A model generated the notes under the pieces. The model ran no database searches and was not told the origin of the DNA. It saw only the letters and a program-made list of their open reading frames with translations. A DNA stretch of 64,000 nucleotides from Sphingomonas sp. NFR04 (lineage in GTDB: Bacteria > Pseudomonadota > Alphaproteobacteria > Sphingomonadales > Sphingomonadaceae): contig NZ_FORV01000001.1 in assembly GCF_900114095.1 (NCBI RefSeq), forward strand, positions 620,001 to 684,000, read 5' to 3'. This document shows positions 27,069 through 35,680 of the stretch, one piece after another. Position numbers and translations under genes: made by a program. The stretch's first letter is position 1. Each line of letters begins with the position of its first letter.

Positions 27069-27824
27069 TCAATGCGTGAAGCTCTTCACCAGCGAGCCGG
27101 CGACCAGCGCCCAGCCATCGACCAGCACGAAGAAGATGATCTTCATCGGCAGCGCGATCGTCGTCGGCGGCAGCATCATCATGCCCATCGCCATCAGCAC
27201 CGCGGACACTGCCAGGTCGATCACCAGGAACGGCAGCAGCAAGAGGAAGCCGATCTCGAACGCGCGGCGCAGTTCGGAGATCATGAAGGCCGGCGCCAGC
27301 GTGGTCAGCGGCGTATCGGCGCGCGTCGCGATCTTCTTGTTGGCGAGGTCGGCGAACAGCTTGAGGTCGCTGTCGCGCACCTGCCCCAGCATGAACTGGC
27401 GGAAAGGCTCGCTGGTCTTCTCGAACGCCGCGACCTCGGTCAGCTTGCCCTTGGTATAGGGCTCGACGCCCTCGTTCCACGCCTTCTCGAAGGTTGGCGC
27501 CATCACGAAGAAGCTGAGGAACAGCGCAAGGCTGATGATCACCGGGTTCGGCGGCACGCCGGGCGAACCGATGCCGGTGCGCAGCAGCGACAGCGCCACC
27601 ACCATGCGGGTGAAGCTGGTCACCGTCATCAGCAGGCCCGGGGCCAGGCTGAGCACGGTCAGCATCAGCACCAGCTGGATGGCCTTGGCCGAAAGCGGCC
27701 CCTCGCCGCCGATGCTGATGGTCGCGCCCTGCGCCGCCGCCTGGGCGGCGGGCGCAACGGCTTGCGCGTGCGCCGCGACCGGCAGCACGATCAGCAGTGC
27801 GGCCGCGGCAAGCAGTTTACGCAT
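27069..27824 (-). CDS. fliP: flagellar type III export protein FliP
   Basis: FliP forms the FliPQR export gate of the flagellar secretion apparatus. The 251-residue protein has a cleavable signal peptide (MRKLLAAAALLIVLPVAAHA), as FliP usually does, then the conserved hydrophobic core VVALSLLRTGIGSPGVPPNP and VISLALFLSFFVMAP, and C-terminal helices around DRLPLAAA-like loops. It overlaps fliO by 8 bases and is the last gene of the fliN-fliO-fliP operon here. Its end faces trpS across repeat copy 4. Confidence 0.96.
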   Translation of the reverse strand: MRKLLAAAALLIVLPVAAHAQAVAPAAQAAAQGATISIGGEGPLSAKAIQLVLMLTVLSLAPGLLMTVTSFTRMVVALSLLRTGIGSPGVPPNPVIISLALFLSFFVMAPTFEKAWNEGVEPYTKGKLTEVAAFEKTSEPFRQFMLGQVRDSDLKLFADLANKKIATRADTPLTTLAPAFMISELRRAFEIGFLLLLPFLVIDLAVSAVLMAMGMMMLPPTTIALPMKIIFFVLVDGWALVAGSLVKSFTH

Positions 27825-28488
27825 TCAGTGCCTCGCGCACGGCGCGCTTGTTCCAGCGCGTGGTGTCGCGCGGGATACGGGTGCGCGCAGATGCAGTCCG
27901 GGCCTTGCGGGCGCGCGGCGCGGTCTCGGCAACAGCCTCCTGGGCCTCCTCACCTTCGTCGGCTTCAGCGGCGGGTTCCGCATCGTTCGCTGCCAGCGGC
28001 AGGCTCGCTGCAGGCTCGGCAGCGGCGACTATGGGAGCTTCCACCGGCGCTTCCGGGGCGATCTCGGCCGCCGGCGAAGCGTCGGGGCGCACCCGATCCA
28101 CCATCGCCTTGAAGTCGAGCTTGCCGGCCAGCTTGGCCACGCCTGCCTTCAGCACCGCCAGATCGTCCTCGATCTTGGCAGTACCCTCGGCAGCCGCGGT
28201 GGCTTCCGCCACCGGCTGCGGCGGCGCGATGATGCCGGTCTCGATCGTGGCATGGCCCTCGGGGCCGATGAAGATCAGGTGCTCGCACCCGTCGCGACGG
28301 ATCAGCGCGACCGAGCGCTTGGCGTCCACCGCCAGCCGCTCGACCAGTTCCACCCGCTTGCGCCCCCCACCGGTCACGCGGCCCGGCAGCTTCAGATCAT
28401 AGCGACGAACAACCCACAATGCCGTTGCCAGCATCCCCAACACCAGGCCCAGAGCGCCCAGCGTACGCAGCATCGACAAGAGATCCAT
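27817..28488 (-). CDS. fliO: flagellar biosynthesis protein FliO
   Basis: FliO helps FliP assemble. The 223-residue protein has one N-terminal membrane helix (LGALGLVLGMLATALWVV), then a small cytoplasmic domain with RVELVERLAVDAKRSVALIR that matches FliO, and a long low-complexity tail rich in Ala, Glu and Pro from about residue 95 to 200. The tail ends in an Arg/Lys-rich stretch. Identity rests on the domain and on its place between fliN and fliP. The ATG overlaps the fliN stop by one base (TGATG). Confidence 0.9.
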   Translation of the reverse strand: MDLLSMLRTLGALGLVLGMLATALWVVRRYDLKLPGRVTGGGRKRVELVERLAVDAKRSVALIRRDGCEHLIFIGPEGHATIETGIIAPPQPVAEATAAAEGTAKIEDDLAVLKAGVAKLAGKLDFKAMVDRVRPDASPAAEIAPEAPVEAPIVAAAEPAASLPLAANDAEPAAEADEGEEAQEAVAETAPRARKARTASARTRIPRDTTRWNKRAVREALNA

Positions 28489-28724
28489 CAGTTACGCGAC
28501 TTCTTCACGAGTTCGGAAATTTCGAGCGACATGACCTCGCCGTCGACAAGGATGCGCCCCAGCGCGACCAGCTCGCCATTGACATAGACCATGCTGGGAT
28601 CGTCCTGTCCGCAATCCAGCGGGATCATCGCCCCGCGGCTCATCTGCAGGATCTGCCGGACCGGCACTTCGGTAGAACCGAGCACCACCGACATTTCGAT
28701 CATGATTCCATCGAGTACGGACAT
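28488..28724 (-). CDS. fliN: flagellar motor switch protein FliN (short form)
   Basis: At 78 residues this is close to a bare SpoA/FliN domain: MSVVLGSTEVPVRQILQMSR, GAMIPLD and VYVNGELVALGRILVDG, which is the FliN C-terminal signature. FliN forms the lower ring of the rotor switch and binds phospho-CheY. Most FliN proteins carry an N-terminal extension of 30-60 residues that is absent here. It is the first gene of the minus-strand operon, divergent from flgC across a 116-bp shared promoter region. Confidence 0.93.
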   Translation of the reverse strand: MSVLDGIMIEMSVVLGSTEVPVRQILQMSRGAMIPLDCGQDDPSMVYVNGELVALGRILVDGEVMSLEISELVKKSRN

Positions 28725-28782
28725 GCGTCTCCCTTTCCCCCTGACTTATAGGAACCTTTTTTCCGCCCCCGGCGCCCAGCCC

Positions 28783-28795
28783 GGCAAAATTTGCC
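28783..28795. promoter_or_regulatory. palindrome in the fliN/flgC divergent promoter region
   Basis: GGCAAA-A-TTTGCC is a perfect 6-bp-arm palindrome about half way between the two flagellar operons, 45 bases before the flgC start. TACAAT follows immediately (28796-28801) and could be a -10 element. A regulator binding here could act on both operons. No regulator is identified. Confidence 0.35.
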
Positions 28796-28840
28796 TACAA
28801 TGATGGCGTGGGCCGCTTTCAGGCTCGTGGAGGATCAACA

Positions 28841-29248
28841 ATGGATTTGGATGCTTCGCTGGGCGTTTCCGCCTCGGGTCTGCGCGCGCAGTCGCTGCGG
28901 ATGCGCACCATCGCGGAAAATCTCGCGAACCAGGATTCGGTCGCCGATACCCCGGGCGGCAATCCCTATCGCCGCAAGGTTGTGAGCTTCCAGGCAGCGG
29001 TGGACCGCGCCAATGGCGGCACCGGCGTGAAGGTGAAGTCGATCCAGAACGACCAGTCGGATTTCGTGAAGGTCTACCAGCCGGGCCACCCGGCGGCGGA
29101 CGCGCAGGGCTATGTGCTGCGCCCCAACGTCAACAGCCTGATCGAAAGCGCCGACATGAAGGCGGCGCAGCGCAGCTACGAAGCCAATCTGAACGCCATC
29201 GAAGCGGCCAAGAGCCTGACGATGCGCACCATCGATCTGCTCAAGTAA
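28841..29248 (+). CDS. flgC: flagellar basal-body rod protein FlgC
   Basis: The 135-residue rod protein has the N-terminal SGLRAQSLRMRTIAENLANQ (flagellar rod signature), GGNPYRRKVVSFQ, PGHPAADAQGYVLRPNVN and the C-terminal helix ending AAKSLTMRTIDLLK, all typical of FlgC and not FlgB. The ATG at 28841 follows a GGAGG sequence; an upstream ATG (28808) lacks one and adds non-conserved residues. FlgB, normally just upstream, is not in the window. Confidence 0.95.
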   Translation: MDLDASLGVSASGLRAQSLRMRTIAENLANQDSVADTPGGNPYRRKVVSFQAAVDRANGGTGVKVKSIQNDQSDFVKVYQPGHPAADAQGYVLRPNVNSLIESADMKAAQRSYEANLNAIEAAKSLTMRTIDLLK

Positions 29249-29260
29249 GGAATTCGGATC

Positions 29261-29584
29261 ATGTCCATCGGAGCATTGGACGCCAGCAAGGCCTATGGCC
29301 GCGCCGCGTCGATCGGCAACACGCTCAGCAAGGCCGCCGGCGGCGGCGAGATCGGTGACGATCAGCAGTCGGGCTTCGGCGCGATGGTCGAGAACCTGGT
29401 CGGCGGCACCGCGGACAAGCTGCGCAGCGCGGAGGCCGCCTCGGCCAAGCAGGTTGCCGGCAAGGGCGACCTGATCGACGTCGTCACCGCGATCGGCGCT
29501 GCCGAGACCGCGCTCGACACCATGGTCGCCGTGCGCGACCGCGTCGTCGGTGCCTATACCGACATCATGCGCATGCAGATCTGA
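29261..29584 (+). CDS. fliE: flagellar hook-basal body protein FliE
   Basis: FliE links the MS ring to the proximal rod. The 107-residue protein has a variable N-terminus and a conserved C-terminal helix: DLIDVVTAIGAAETALDTMV followed by AVRDRVVGAYTDIMRMQI, matching FliE. It lies 12 bases after flgC and 17 bases before fliQ in a tight export/rod operon. Confidence 0.95.
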   Translation: MSIGALDASKAYGRAASIGNTLSKAAGGGEIGDDQQSGFGAMVENLVGGTADKLRSAEAASAKQVAGKGDLIDVVTAIGAAETALDTMVAVRDRVVGAYTDIMRMQI

Positions 29585-29601
29585 CGAAGGCACGCACGAC
29601 C

Positions 29602-29865
29602 ATGTCGCCCGCGCAGCTGATCAGCCTCACCGAATCCGCACTGATGCTGATCCTCACCGTTGTCGGGCCGCTGCTGCTGACGTCGCTGATCGTCGGCGTG
29701 TTCGTCGGCCTGCTCCAGGCCCTTACCCAGATTCAGGAAACCACCCTCACCTTCGTGCCCAAGCTGGTCGCGATGGGGCTGGTGTTCCTGCTGATGCTGC
29801 CCACGATCGGCCAGGCCCTTGGCCAGTTCATGGCCAAGATCAGCGACATGATCATCCACGGATGA
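29602..29865 (+). CDS. fliQ: flagellar type III export protein FliQ
   Basis: The 87-residue protein has two membrane helices separated by a loop with the family signature GLLQALTQIQETTLTFVPK. FliQ is part of the FliPQR gate. It ends in an ATGA overlap with fliR. A GAAGG sequence precedes its ATG. Confidence 0.96.
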   Translation: MSPAQLISLTESALMLILTVVGPLLLTSLIVGVFVGLLQALTQIQETTLTFVPKLVAMGLVFLLMLPTIGQALGQFMAKISDMIIHG

Positions 29866-30620
29866 TCGTCCCCCCCGATCTCGCGCTGCAGGTCTCGGCC
29901 TTTTTCATCGTCTTCGCGCGGGTCGGGGCGGTGCTGATGCTGCTCCCCGTCTTCGGCGAAGACGCGATCCCCGGCCGCATCCGGCTGTTCATCGCCTTCG
30001 CCATGTCGTTCGCGATCTATTGCCTGATCGGCGAGCCTGCCCGCGCCGCGGTGCAGGCCGGCGCCGTGCTCCCCGCGATCCTGGTGACCGAACTGATCAC
30101 CGGGCTCGCCATGGGGATGATCGTCAAGATCCTGTTCTTCTCGATCTCGATGGCGGGTTCACTGATGAGCCTCCAGATCGGCCTGTCTTCGGCGGTGATC
30201 TTCGATCCCTCGCAGTCCGGCCAGGCGCCGATCCTGTCGAAGCTGGTCGGCATCGTCGCTGCGCTGGTGTGCATGGGCATGCAGGTGCATCATTTGTGGC
30301 TCGGCGCGATCGTCCACAGCTACCAGACCTTCCCGATCGGCGGCATGCCGCCGATGCACGATTTCGCCGAGCTGGCGGTCGAGGCGATCGGGCGGTCGAT
30401 GACGCTGGGCATCAGCCTGGCGGCCCCCTTCCTCGTCTACGGCATCGTCTTCAACGTCGCGCTCGGCCTCGCCGCGCGTGTCGCCCCGGCCATCCAGGTC
30501 TTCTTCATCGCCCAGCCGCTCAACTTGCTGCTCGGCATCGCGCTGATGATCACCACCCTCGGTACCATGCTCACCTTCTTCGCCCAGACCATGGGCGACG
30601 TGCTGCAAAAGGGCTGGTGA
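29862..30620 (+). CDS. fliR: flagellar type III export protein FliR
   Basis: The 252-residue protein is an integral membrane component of the export gate with about six to seven hydrophobic segments. It includes FIVFARVGAVLMLLPVFG near the N-terminus, and SMAGSLMSLQIGLSSAVIFD with SAVIFDPSQSGQAPILSKL, typical FliR blocks. The frame is open upstream, but the start at 29862 follows from homology and the overlap with fliQ. Its stop overlaps the flhB start (ATGA). Confidence 0.95.
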   Translation: MIVPPDLALQVSAFFIVFARVGAVLMLLPVFGEDAIPGRIRLFIAFAMSFAIYCLIGEPARAAVQAGAVLPAILVTELITGLAMGMIVKILFFSISMAGSLMSLQIGLSSAVIFDPSQSGQAPILSKLVGIVAALVCMGMQVHHLWLGAIVHSYQTFPIGGMPPMHDFAELAVEAIGRSMTLGISLAAPFLVYGIVFNVALGLAARVAPAIQVFFIAQPLNLLLGIALMITTLGTMLTFFAQTMGDVLQKGW

Positions 30621-31693
30621 TGGCGGGCGGCGGCGACGATTCGGACGACAAGACCCAGGAACCTACCGACAAGAAGCTCGAGGACGCGCGAAAGCGCGGC
30701 GACGTGCCGATGGCGCCGGAAATGCGCCATGCCGCGATGTTCGTCGCGGCCTTGGTGGTGATGGGCGGGCTCGGCACCTATACGGTCCAGCAGATGGGCA
30801 ATCTGTTCGTCCGCCTGTGGGGCGGCGCCGACGATTTCCGGATGGAGCCCGACGGCGCGCAGAGCTTCGCCACCGGCCTGTTCGGCGCGGTGGGCACCAC
30901 GCTCGCGCCGATCCTCGGGGCGCTGTTCTGCTTCGCGATCCTCGGCGGCGTGCTCCAGGGCCGGCCGATGATCAGCTGGTCGCGCGTCAAGCCCAAGTGG
31001 AACAAGCTCAACCCGATGAACGGCGCCAAGCGCCTGTTCGGCAAGCAGGCCATGGTGGAGTTCCTCAAGACCTTCGCCAAGCTGTGCCTGGTCGGCGGCA
31101 TCGGCGCGGCAGTCGCCTGGCCGCATGCCGCGACGATCGACCGACTGGTCGGTGCCGACCTGGTCGATACCGGCGCGGCGGCGAGCGATATTGTCCATGC
31201 CATGCTCCGCCCGATCGCGACGCTGGTGGGCGCGCTGGCGCTGTTCGACTTCGTATGGCAGCGCCGCTCGTTCATGAAGCGGATGCGGATGAGCCTTCAG
31301 GAAGTGAAGGACGAGTATAAGCAGAGCGAGGGCGACCCCAAGATCAAGGCCAAGATCCGCAGCATGCAGATGCAGCGCTCGCGCAGCCGGATGATGTCCA
31401 ACGTCCCCAAGGCCAGCGTCGTCATCACCAACCCGACCCATTATGCCATCGCGCTCCAGTACGACCATGGCAGCATGGGCGCGCCGGTAGTGGTGGCCAA
31501 GGGCGTCGACACGATCGCGCTCAAGATCCGCGAGATCGCCGCCGAGCACAACATCCCGCTTGTCGAGAACCGCCCCCTCGCCCGCGCGCTCTACGCCAGC
31601 GCCGAGCTCGACCAGCCGATCCCGGTCGAGCACTACGCCGCCGTGGCCGAGGTGATCAGCTACGTCATGCGGATCGCACGCGGCCTCCGCTGA
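30620..31693 (+). CDS. flhB: flagellar type III export switch protein FlhB
   Basis: FlhB sets substrate specificity of flagellar export through self-cleavage. The 357-residue protein has an N-terminal acidic/basic stretch (TQEPTDKKLEDARKRGDVP), four membrane helices, and a cytoplasmic domain. The autocleavage motif NPTH (in VVITNPTHYAIAL) follows the long helix around QMQRSRSRMM. The end PIPVEHYAAVAEVISYVMR matches FlhB. It is the last gene of the flgC-fliE-fliQ-fliR-flhB operon. Confidence 0.96.
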   Translation: MAGGGDDSDDKTQEPTDKKLEDARKRGDVPMAPEMRHAAMFVAALVVMGGLGTYTVQQMGNLFVRLWGGADDFRMEPDGAQSFATGLFGAVGTTLAPILGALFCFAILGGVLQGRPMISWSRVKPKWNKLNPMNGAKRLFGKQAMVEFLKTFAKLCLVGGIGAAVAWPHAATIDRLVGADLVDTGAAASDIVHAMLRPIATLVGALALFDFVWQRRSFMKRMRMSLQEVKDEYKQSEGDPKIKAKIRSMQMQRSRSRMMSNVPKASVVITNPTHYAIALQYDHGSMGAPVVVAKGVDTIALKIREIAAEHNIPLVENRPLARALYASAELDQPIPVEHYAAVAEVISYVMRIARGLR

Positions 31694-31715
31694 GGCGAAT
31701 CTCGCGCACAAATTT

Positions 31716-31737
31716 GATAATGCGATTGACTCGCAAT
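31716..31737 (+). promoter_or_regulatory. Fur box upstream of the siderophore receptor
   Basis: GATAATGCGATTGACTCGCAAT contains the inverted repeat TGCGA-N5-TCGCA and closely resembles proteobacterial Fur operators of the GATAATGCGAATGATTCGCATT type. It lies about 58 bases before the receptor ATG. Iron repression of the following four-gene operon is the expected outcome. Confidence 0.7.
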
Positions 31738-31794
31738 ACACAGCATCTCTAAAGGCTCGCCTACATAACGAGACCCAAAGGGATTAGCTGGATC

Positions 31795-33885
31795 ATGCAA
31801 TTGTCGCTGCGCACCGCCTTGCTCACCACCGCGCTGTTCGCCCTGCCGGGCGTCGCCATCGCGGGTCCGGACGGCACGGCCGACAGCGACGACCAGCAGA
31901 GCCAGATCGTCGTCACCGGCATCGCCACCCAGCCCTCGCGCAGCGCGACCGGGCTGACGCTCACCCCGCGCGAGACGCCGCAATCGATCACGATCATCGA
32001 CCAGCAGCGGATCGAGGATTTCCAGCTCACCAACATCAACGACCTGCTCGACCAGACCGTCGGCATCAATGTCGAACGGGTCGAGAGCGACCGGACCTAT
32101 TACAACTCGCGCGGCTTCGACATCACCAGCTTCCAAGTCGACGGCATCGGGCTGCCGCTGCCCTATGGCATCCAATATGGCGACCTAGACACGGCGCTGT
32201 TCGAGCGGGTGGAGGCGATCCGCGGCGCCAATGCGCTGATGACCGGCGTGGGCAATCCCTCGGCCACGATCAACTATGTCCGCAAGCGCCCGACCGACAC
32301 GCTGCAGGCCACCGCCACCGCGCAGGCAGGCTCGTGGAACCGCTGGCGCGGCGAAGCCGATGTCTCGGTGCCGGTCACCGACACGGTCGGCGTCCGCGCA
32401 ATCTATGCGCATGAGGAGCGCGACAGCTATCTCGACTACAACCACGTCAACCGCAACGTGTACGGCCTGATCGCCGACTGGAAGGTGACCCCGCAGCTCA
32501 CCGCCACGGTCGGCTATAGCCGCCAGGACAATGATGCCGACGGCGTGCTGTGGGGCGCGCTGCCGCTGACCTATACCGATGGCAGCCGCATCCCCTATGC
32601 GCGCTCGGCGACCACCTCGGCGCCCTGGACCTATTGGGACACCACCGACCAGCGCGCCTTTGGCGAGCTCGCCTATGACCTGGGCAAGGGCTGGCAGGCC
32701 AAGGGCGTGTTCACCTATGCCAACAACAAGCAGCAGGCCCGGCTGCTCTACGCCTTCGGTGCGCCGGACAAGGCGACCGGCCTCGGCATCCAGGGCCAGG
32801 TCGGTGCCTATCCGTCTGAGACCGACCAGTATCTTGGCGATTTCACCGCCTCGGGGCCGCTGCACCTGTTCGGGCGCGAGCACCAGCTGGCGTTCGGGGT
32901 CTCGACCGGCCGGCTCGACAATCGCCAATGGGAGGGGACCGGCAAGAGCTATATCGCCTATCCCGCGGTGCCGAACCTTTCGAGCGCGGTGATCGCCGAT
33001 CCGGGTACCGGGCCGATCACGCTCCAAGCCGACAGCCGTACCGACGTCACCCGAGCCTATGGCGCCGCGCACCTCAGCGTCACCGACCAGCTGAAGCTCG
33101 TGGTCGGCGGCAGCGCAACCTGGCTGAAGTCCAGCGGCATCTCCTACGGCGCCGACCAGTATCGCAAGAACAGCCGCGTCAGCCCCTATGCCGGGCTGAC
33201 CTACGACCTGACCAAGAACATTTCGGTCTACGCAAGCTATACCGACATCTTCAATCCGCAGATCGAGGTGGACCGGACCGGCCGCCGGCTCGATCCGGTG
33301 ACCGGCACCAGCATCGAGGGCGGGCTCAAGACCGAATGGTTCGGCGGGCGGCTCTACGCCACCGCCTCGCTGTTCCGCGCCAAGCAGAAGAACCTTGCAA
33401 CTGCTGCAGGCCAGTTCGGCGTCGGCGATCCCGGCCAGCCCGGCAGCTATTACTATAGCGGCCTCGACACCACCTCGCGCGGCTTCGAGATCGAGCTGGC
33501 CGGCAAGGTGACCGACAACTGGACGATCAGCGGCGGCTATACTGGGCTGGAGATCCACGACGATGCCGGCACCCCCGCCCGCGTGTTCATCCCGACCAAG
33601 AGCCTGAAGCTCGCCACCACCTACACGGTACCCGAACTGCGCGACCTGAAGATGGGCACCCAGCTGCGCTGGCAGAACAAGATCCGCAGCCCGGACTTCA
33701 CCGTCACGCAGGATGACTATGCCGTGCTCGACCTGATGGCGAGCATCCGCCTGGTCGATCATGTCCGCGCGGCGATCAACGTCCGCAACGTGACCGACAG
33801 CAAGTATCTTGGCAGCATCATGTGGGGCCAGGCCTTCTACGCGGCGCCGCGCAGCGTGCTCGGCAGCATCAGCTTCAGCTACTGA
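31795..33885 (+). CDS. TonB-dependent siderophore receptor
   Basis: The 696-residue outer-membrane protein has a signal peptide (MQLSLRTALLTTALFALPGV with a predicted cut near AIAG), a TonB-box-like QSQIVVTG, a plug domain (about 55-160, with PRETPQSITIIDQQRIEDF), and a 22-strand barrel ending in FSY, the usual aromatic C-terminus. The plug block LFERVEAIRGANALMTGVGN resembles FhuE/FpvA-type hydroxamate or mixed siderophore receptors. The particular siderophore is unknown. The upstream Fur box and the downstream DUF3649/PepSY/DUF3325 genes support an iron-uptake operon. Confidence 0.93.
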   Translation: MQLSLRTALLTTALFALPGVAIAGPDGTADSDDQQSQIVVTGIATQPSRSATGLTLTPRETPQSITIIDQQRIEDFQLTNINDLLDQTVGINVERVESDRTYYNSRGFDITSFQVDGIGLPLPYGIQYGDLDTALFERVEAIRGANALMTGVGNPSATINYVRKRPTDTLQATATAQAGSWNRWRGEADVSVPVTDTVGVRAIYAHEERDSYLDYNHVNRNVYGLIADWKVTPQLTATVGYSRQDNDADGVLWGALPLTYTDGSRIPYARSATTSAPWTYWDTTDQRAFGELAYDLGKGWQAKGVFTYANNKQQARLLYAFGAPDKATGLGIQGQVGAYPSETDQYLGDFTASGPLHLFGREHQLAFGVSTGRLDNRQWEGTGKSYIAYPAVPNLSSAVIADPGTGPITLQADSRTDVTRAYGAAHLSVTDQLKLVVGGSATWLKSSGISYGADQYRKNSRVSPYAGLTYDLTKNISVYASYTDIFNPQIEVDRTGRRLDPVTGTSIEGGLKTEWFGGRLYATASLFRAKQKNLATAAGQFGVGDPGQPGSYYYSGLDTTSRGFEIELAGKVTDNWTISGGYTGLEIHDDAGTPARVFIPTKSLKLATTYTVPELRDLKMGTQLRWQNKIRSPDFTVTQDDYAVLDLMASIRLVDHVRAAINVRNVTDSKYLGSIMWGQAFYAAPRSVLGSISFSY

Positions 33886-33893
33886 GGCAGGGC

Positions 33894-34193
33894 ATGGGGG
33901 CGCATCTCCGCAGAGGCTGGGGCTACCGGGCGAACATCGCGACGCGCGCGGTGGCCGGAAGCCTCGGTGCCTATCTGGTCGCGGCGTGCTTCGCCGCGGC
34001 GGCGGCGCGGACCCTGCCCCTCCCCCGGCTCGACGCGATCGTGCCGGCGACGATGCTCGCCTTCCTCGTCGCCCCCGTGGCGACGATCTGGGCGTTCCTC
34101 GCTCCCGGTCCCCTCCGCGCACTCGGCGGCATTCTTGCCGCCGCCGCGCTGCTCGCGGGAATCGCCTGGGCGGCCGGGATGCCCGCTGCATGA
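33894..34193 (+). CDS. DUF3649 family small membrane protein
   Basis: The 99-residue protein has an N-terminal basic segment (MGAHLRRGWGYRANIATRAV) and three hydrophobic segments. WGYRANIATRAVAGSLGAYL matches the DUF3649 pattern. These proteins recur between TonB-dependent siderophore receptors and PepSY proteins and are assumed to help inner-membrane steps of iron uptake. The start is 9 bases after the receptor stop; its stop overlaps the next gene (ATGA). Confidence 0.82.
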   Translation: MGAHLRRGWGYRANIATRAVAGSLGAYLVAACFAAAAARTLPLPRLDAIVPATMLAFLVAPVATIWAFLAPGPLRALGGILAAAALLAGIAWAAGMPAA

Positions 34194-35680
34194 GCGCGGT
34201 GCGCGACGGCGCCCGTCAGGCTATGGCGTGGCTGCACGGCTGGACCGGGTTGCTGCTCGGCTGGGTGCTGTTCGTGATGTGCCTCGCCGGCACGCTGAGC
34301 GTGTTCAAGCCCGAGATCGGCCGGTGGATGCGCCCCGAGACCACCGCCACCGCCGACCGCGCCACCGCGCTGACCGCCGCAGGCGCATGGCTCGGCAGGA
34401 ACGCGCCCAACTCTTTCGGCTGGTACCTGACGCTGCCGAACGATCGCATGAACACGACCGAGGCGACCTACGACCCCGGCACCGGCTTCGTCTATCGCGC
34501 GCTCGATCCGGTCTCCGGCGCGCCCGCCCCGCGCGAGACGCTGGGCGGCGAGTTCTTCTACCGGCTGCATTTCGAACTGCAGTTGCCCTTCCCTTGGGGT
34601 CGGCTGCTCGCCTCGCTCGCGGCGATGGTGCTGCTGCTCGGGCTGATCACCGGCATCATCGCGCATCGGCGCATCTTCAAGGACTTCTTCACCTTCCGCC
34701 CCGCCAAGGGCCAGCGCTCCTGGCTCGACGGGCACAATGCGGTGGGCGTCCTCGCCTTGCCCTTCCATGTCATGATCAGCTTCACCGGCCTGCTGACCCT
34801 GGCGACGCTCAACATGCCCTGGGCGATCAACGCCAATTACGGGCAGGACATGGCAGCGATGTTCCAGGCCTTCCAGCCGGGCCAGATCGACCGCCCCGCG
34901 GCCGGCAAGCCTGCGCCGCTCGCTCCCCTCGCCCCGATGCTGGCCGAGGCCGAGCGGCGGCTGGGCCAGCCGGTGGGACGCGTCACCATCGCGCATCCTG
35001 GCGATGCCGCGGCGGTGGTCACCATGTTCCGCGACGATGCGCGCCAGATCGCCTATGCCGCAGGCGCCGTGAGCTTCGAGGGCACGACTGGCCGCGTCCT
35101 CGCCGACTTCACCGAGAACCGTCCCGCGCTCCAGACCTACGGCGTGGCGTACGGTCTCCACCTCGCCCGCTTCGCCCCGCTGGCGACGCGCTGGCTCTAC
35201 TTCCTCTGCGGCGCGATGCTGACGCTGGCGGTGGCGAGCGGCATGGTGCTGTGGGTGGTCAAGCGCCGCGAGCGCGCGCCGCTCAGCCTCGGCAACCGCA
35301 TCGTCGGGCGGCTCAACGCCGGCGTCCTAGCAGGCGTGCCGATCGGCTGCGTCGCCTTTCTGCTGGCCAACCGGGCATTGCCGCTCGGGATGGCCGACCG
35401 CGCCGGTGCCGAGGTCTCGGTAGCATTGTGGAGCGCCGCCGCCGCCTTGCTGCTCGGCGCCATGCTTGCGCCGAAACGGAGCTGGCCGCTGCTGCTGACT
35501 CTGCTGGCGCTCGGCTGCGCGGCGGCGGCACTGCTCGGCGGCGCCTTTGCGGACAGCGTCCAGGCGAGCGTGAGCCTCACCCTGCTCGCCGCCGCCGCCG
35601 GCTTCGGCTGGATCGGCCTGCGCCAATGGCGCCCCCGTCCCAAGCCGACGCGCCGTCGCACGCGCGAGCAGCTCGCATGA
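34190..35680 (+). CDS. PepSY-domain iron-regulated inner-membrane protein
   Basis: The 496-residue protein has an N-terminal membrane helix within HGWTGLLLGWVLFVMCLAGT, periplasmic PepSY-type segments (including LGGEFFYRLHFEL), membrane helices at about 135-160 and 185-210, a second periplasmic region and four further helices towards the C-terminus. HGWTGLLLG and GHNAVGVLALPFHVMISFTG are PepSY_TM hallmarks with conserved His residues. Related proteins include siderophore-linked ferric reductases such as FoxB/PiuB, so reductive release of iron is a fair inference. Gene overlaps flank both ends. Confidence 0.88.
   Translation: MSAVRDGARQAMAWLHGWTGLLLGWVLFVMCLAGTLSVFKPEIGRWMRPETTATADRATALTAAGAWLGRNAPNSFGWYLTLPNDRMNTTEATYDPGTGFVYRALDPVSGAPAPRETLGGEFFYRLHFELQLPFPWGRLLASLAAMVLLLGLITGIIAHRRIFKDFFTFRPAKGQRSWLDGHNAVGVLALPFHVMISFTGLLTLATLNMPWAINANYGQDMAAMFQAFQPGQIDRPAAGKPAPLAPLAPMLAEAERRLGQPVGRVTIAHPGDAAAVVTMFRDDARQIAYAAGAVSFEGTTGRVLADFTENRPALQTYGVAYGLHLARFAPLATRWLYFLCGAMLTLAVASGMVLWVVKRRERAPLSLGNRIVGRLNAGVLAGVPIGCVAFLLANRALPLGMADRAGAEVSVALWSAAAALLLGAMLAPKRSWPLLLTLLALGCAAAALLGGAFADSVQASVSLTLLAAAAGFGWIGLRQWRPRPKPTRRRTREQLA

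Noticed and set aside
28783..28795. Possible sigma-54 promoter (GG...GC) before flgC
   Set aside because: The spacing between GG and GC is 8 bases, not the 10 needed for a -24/-12 element.
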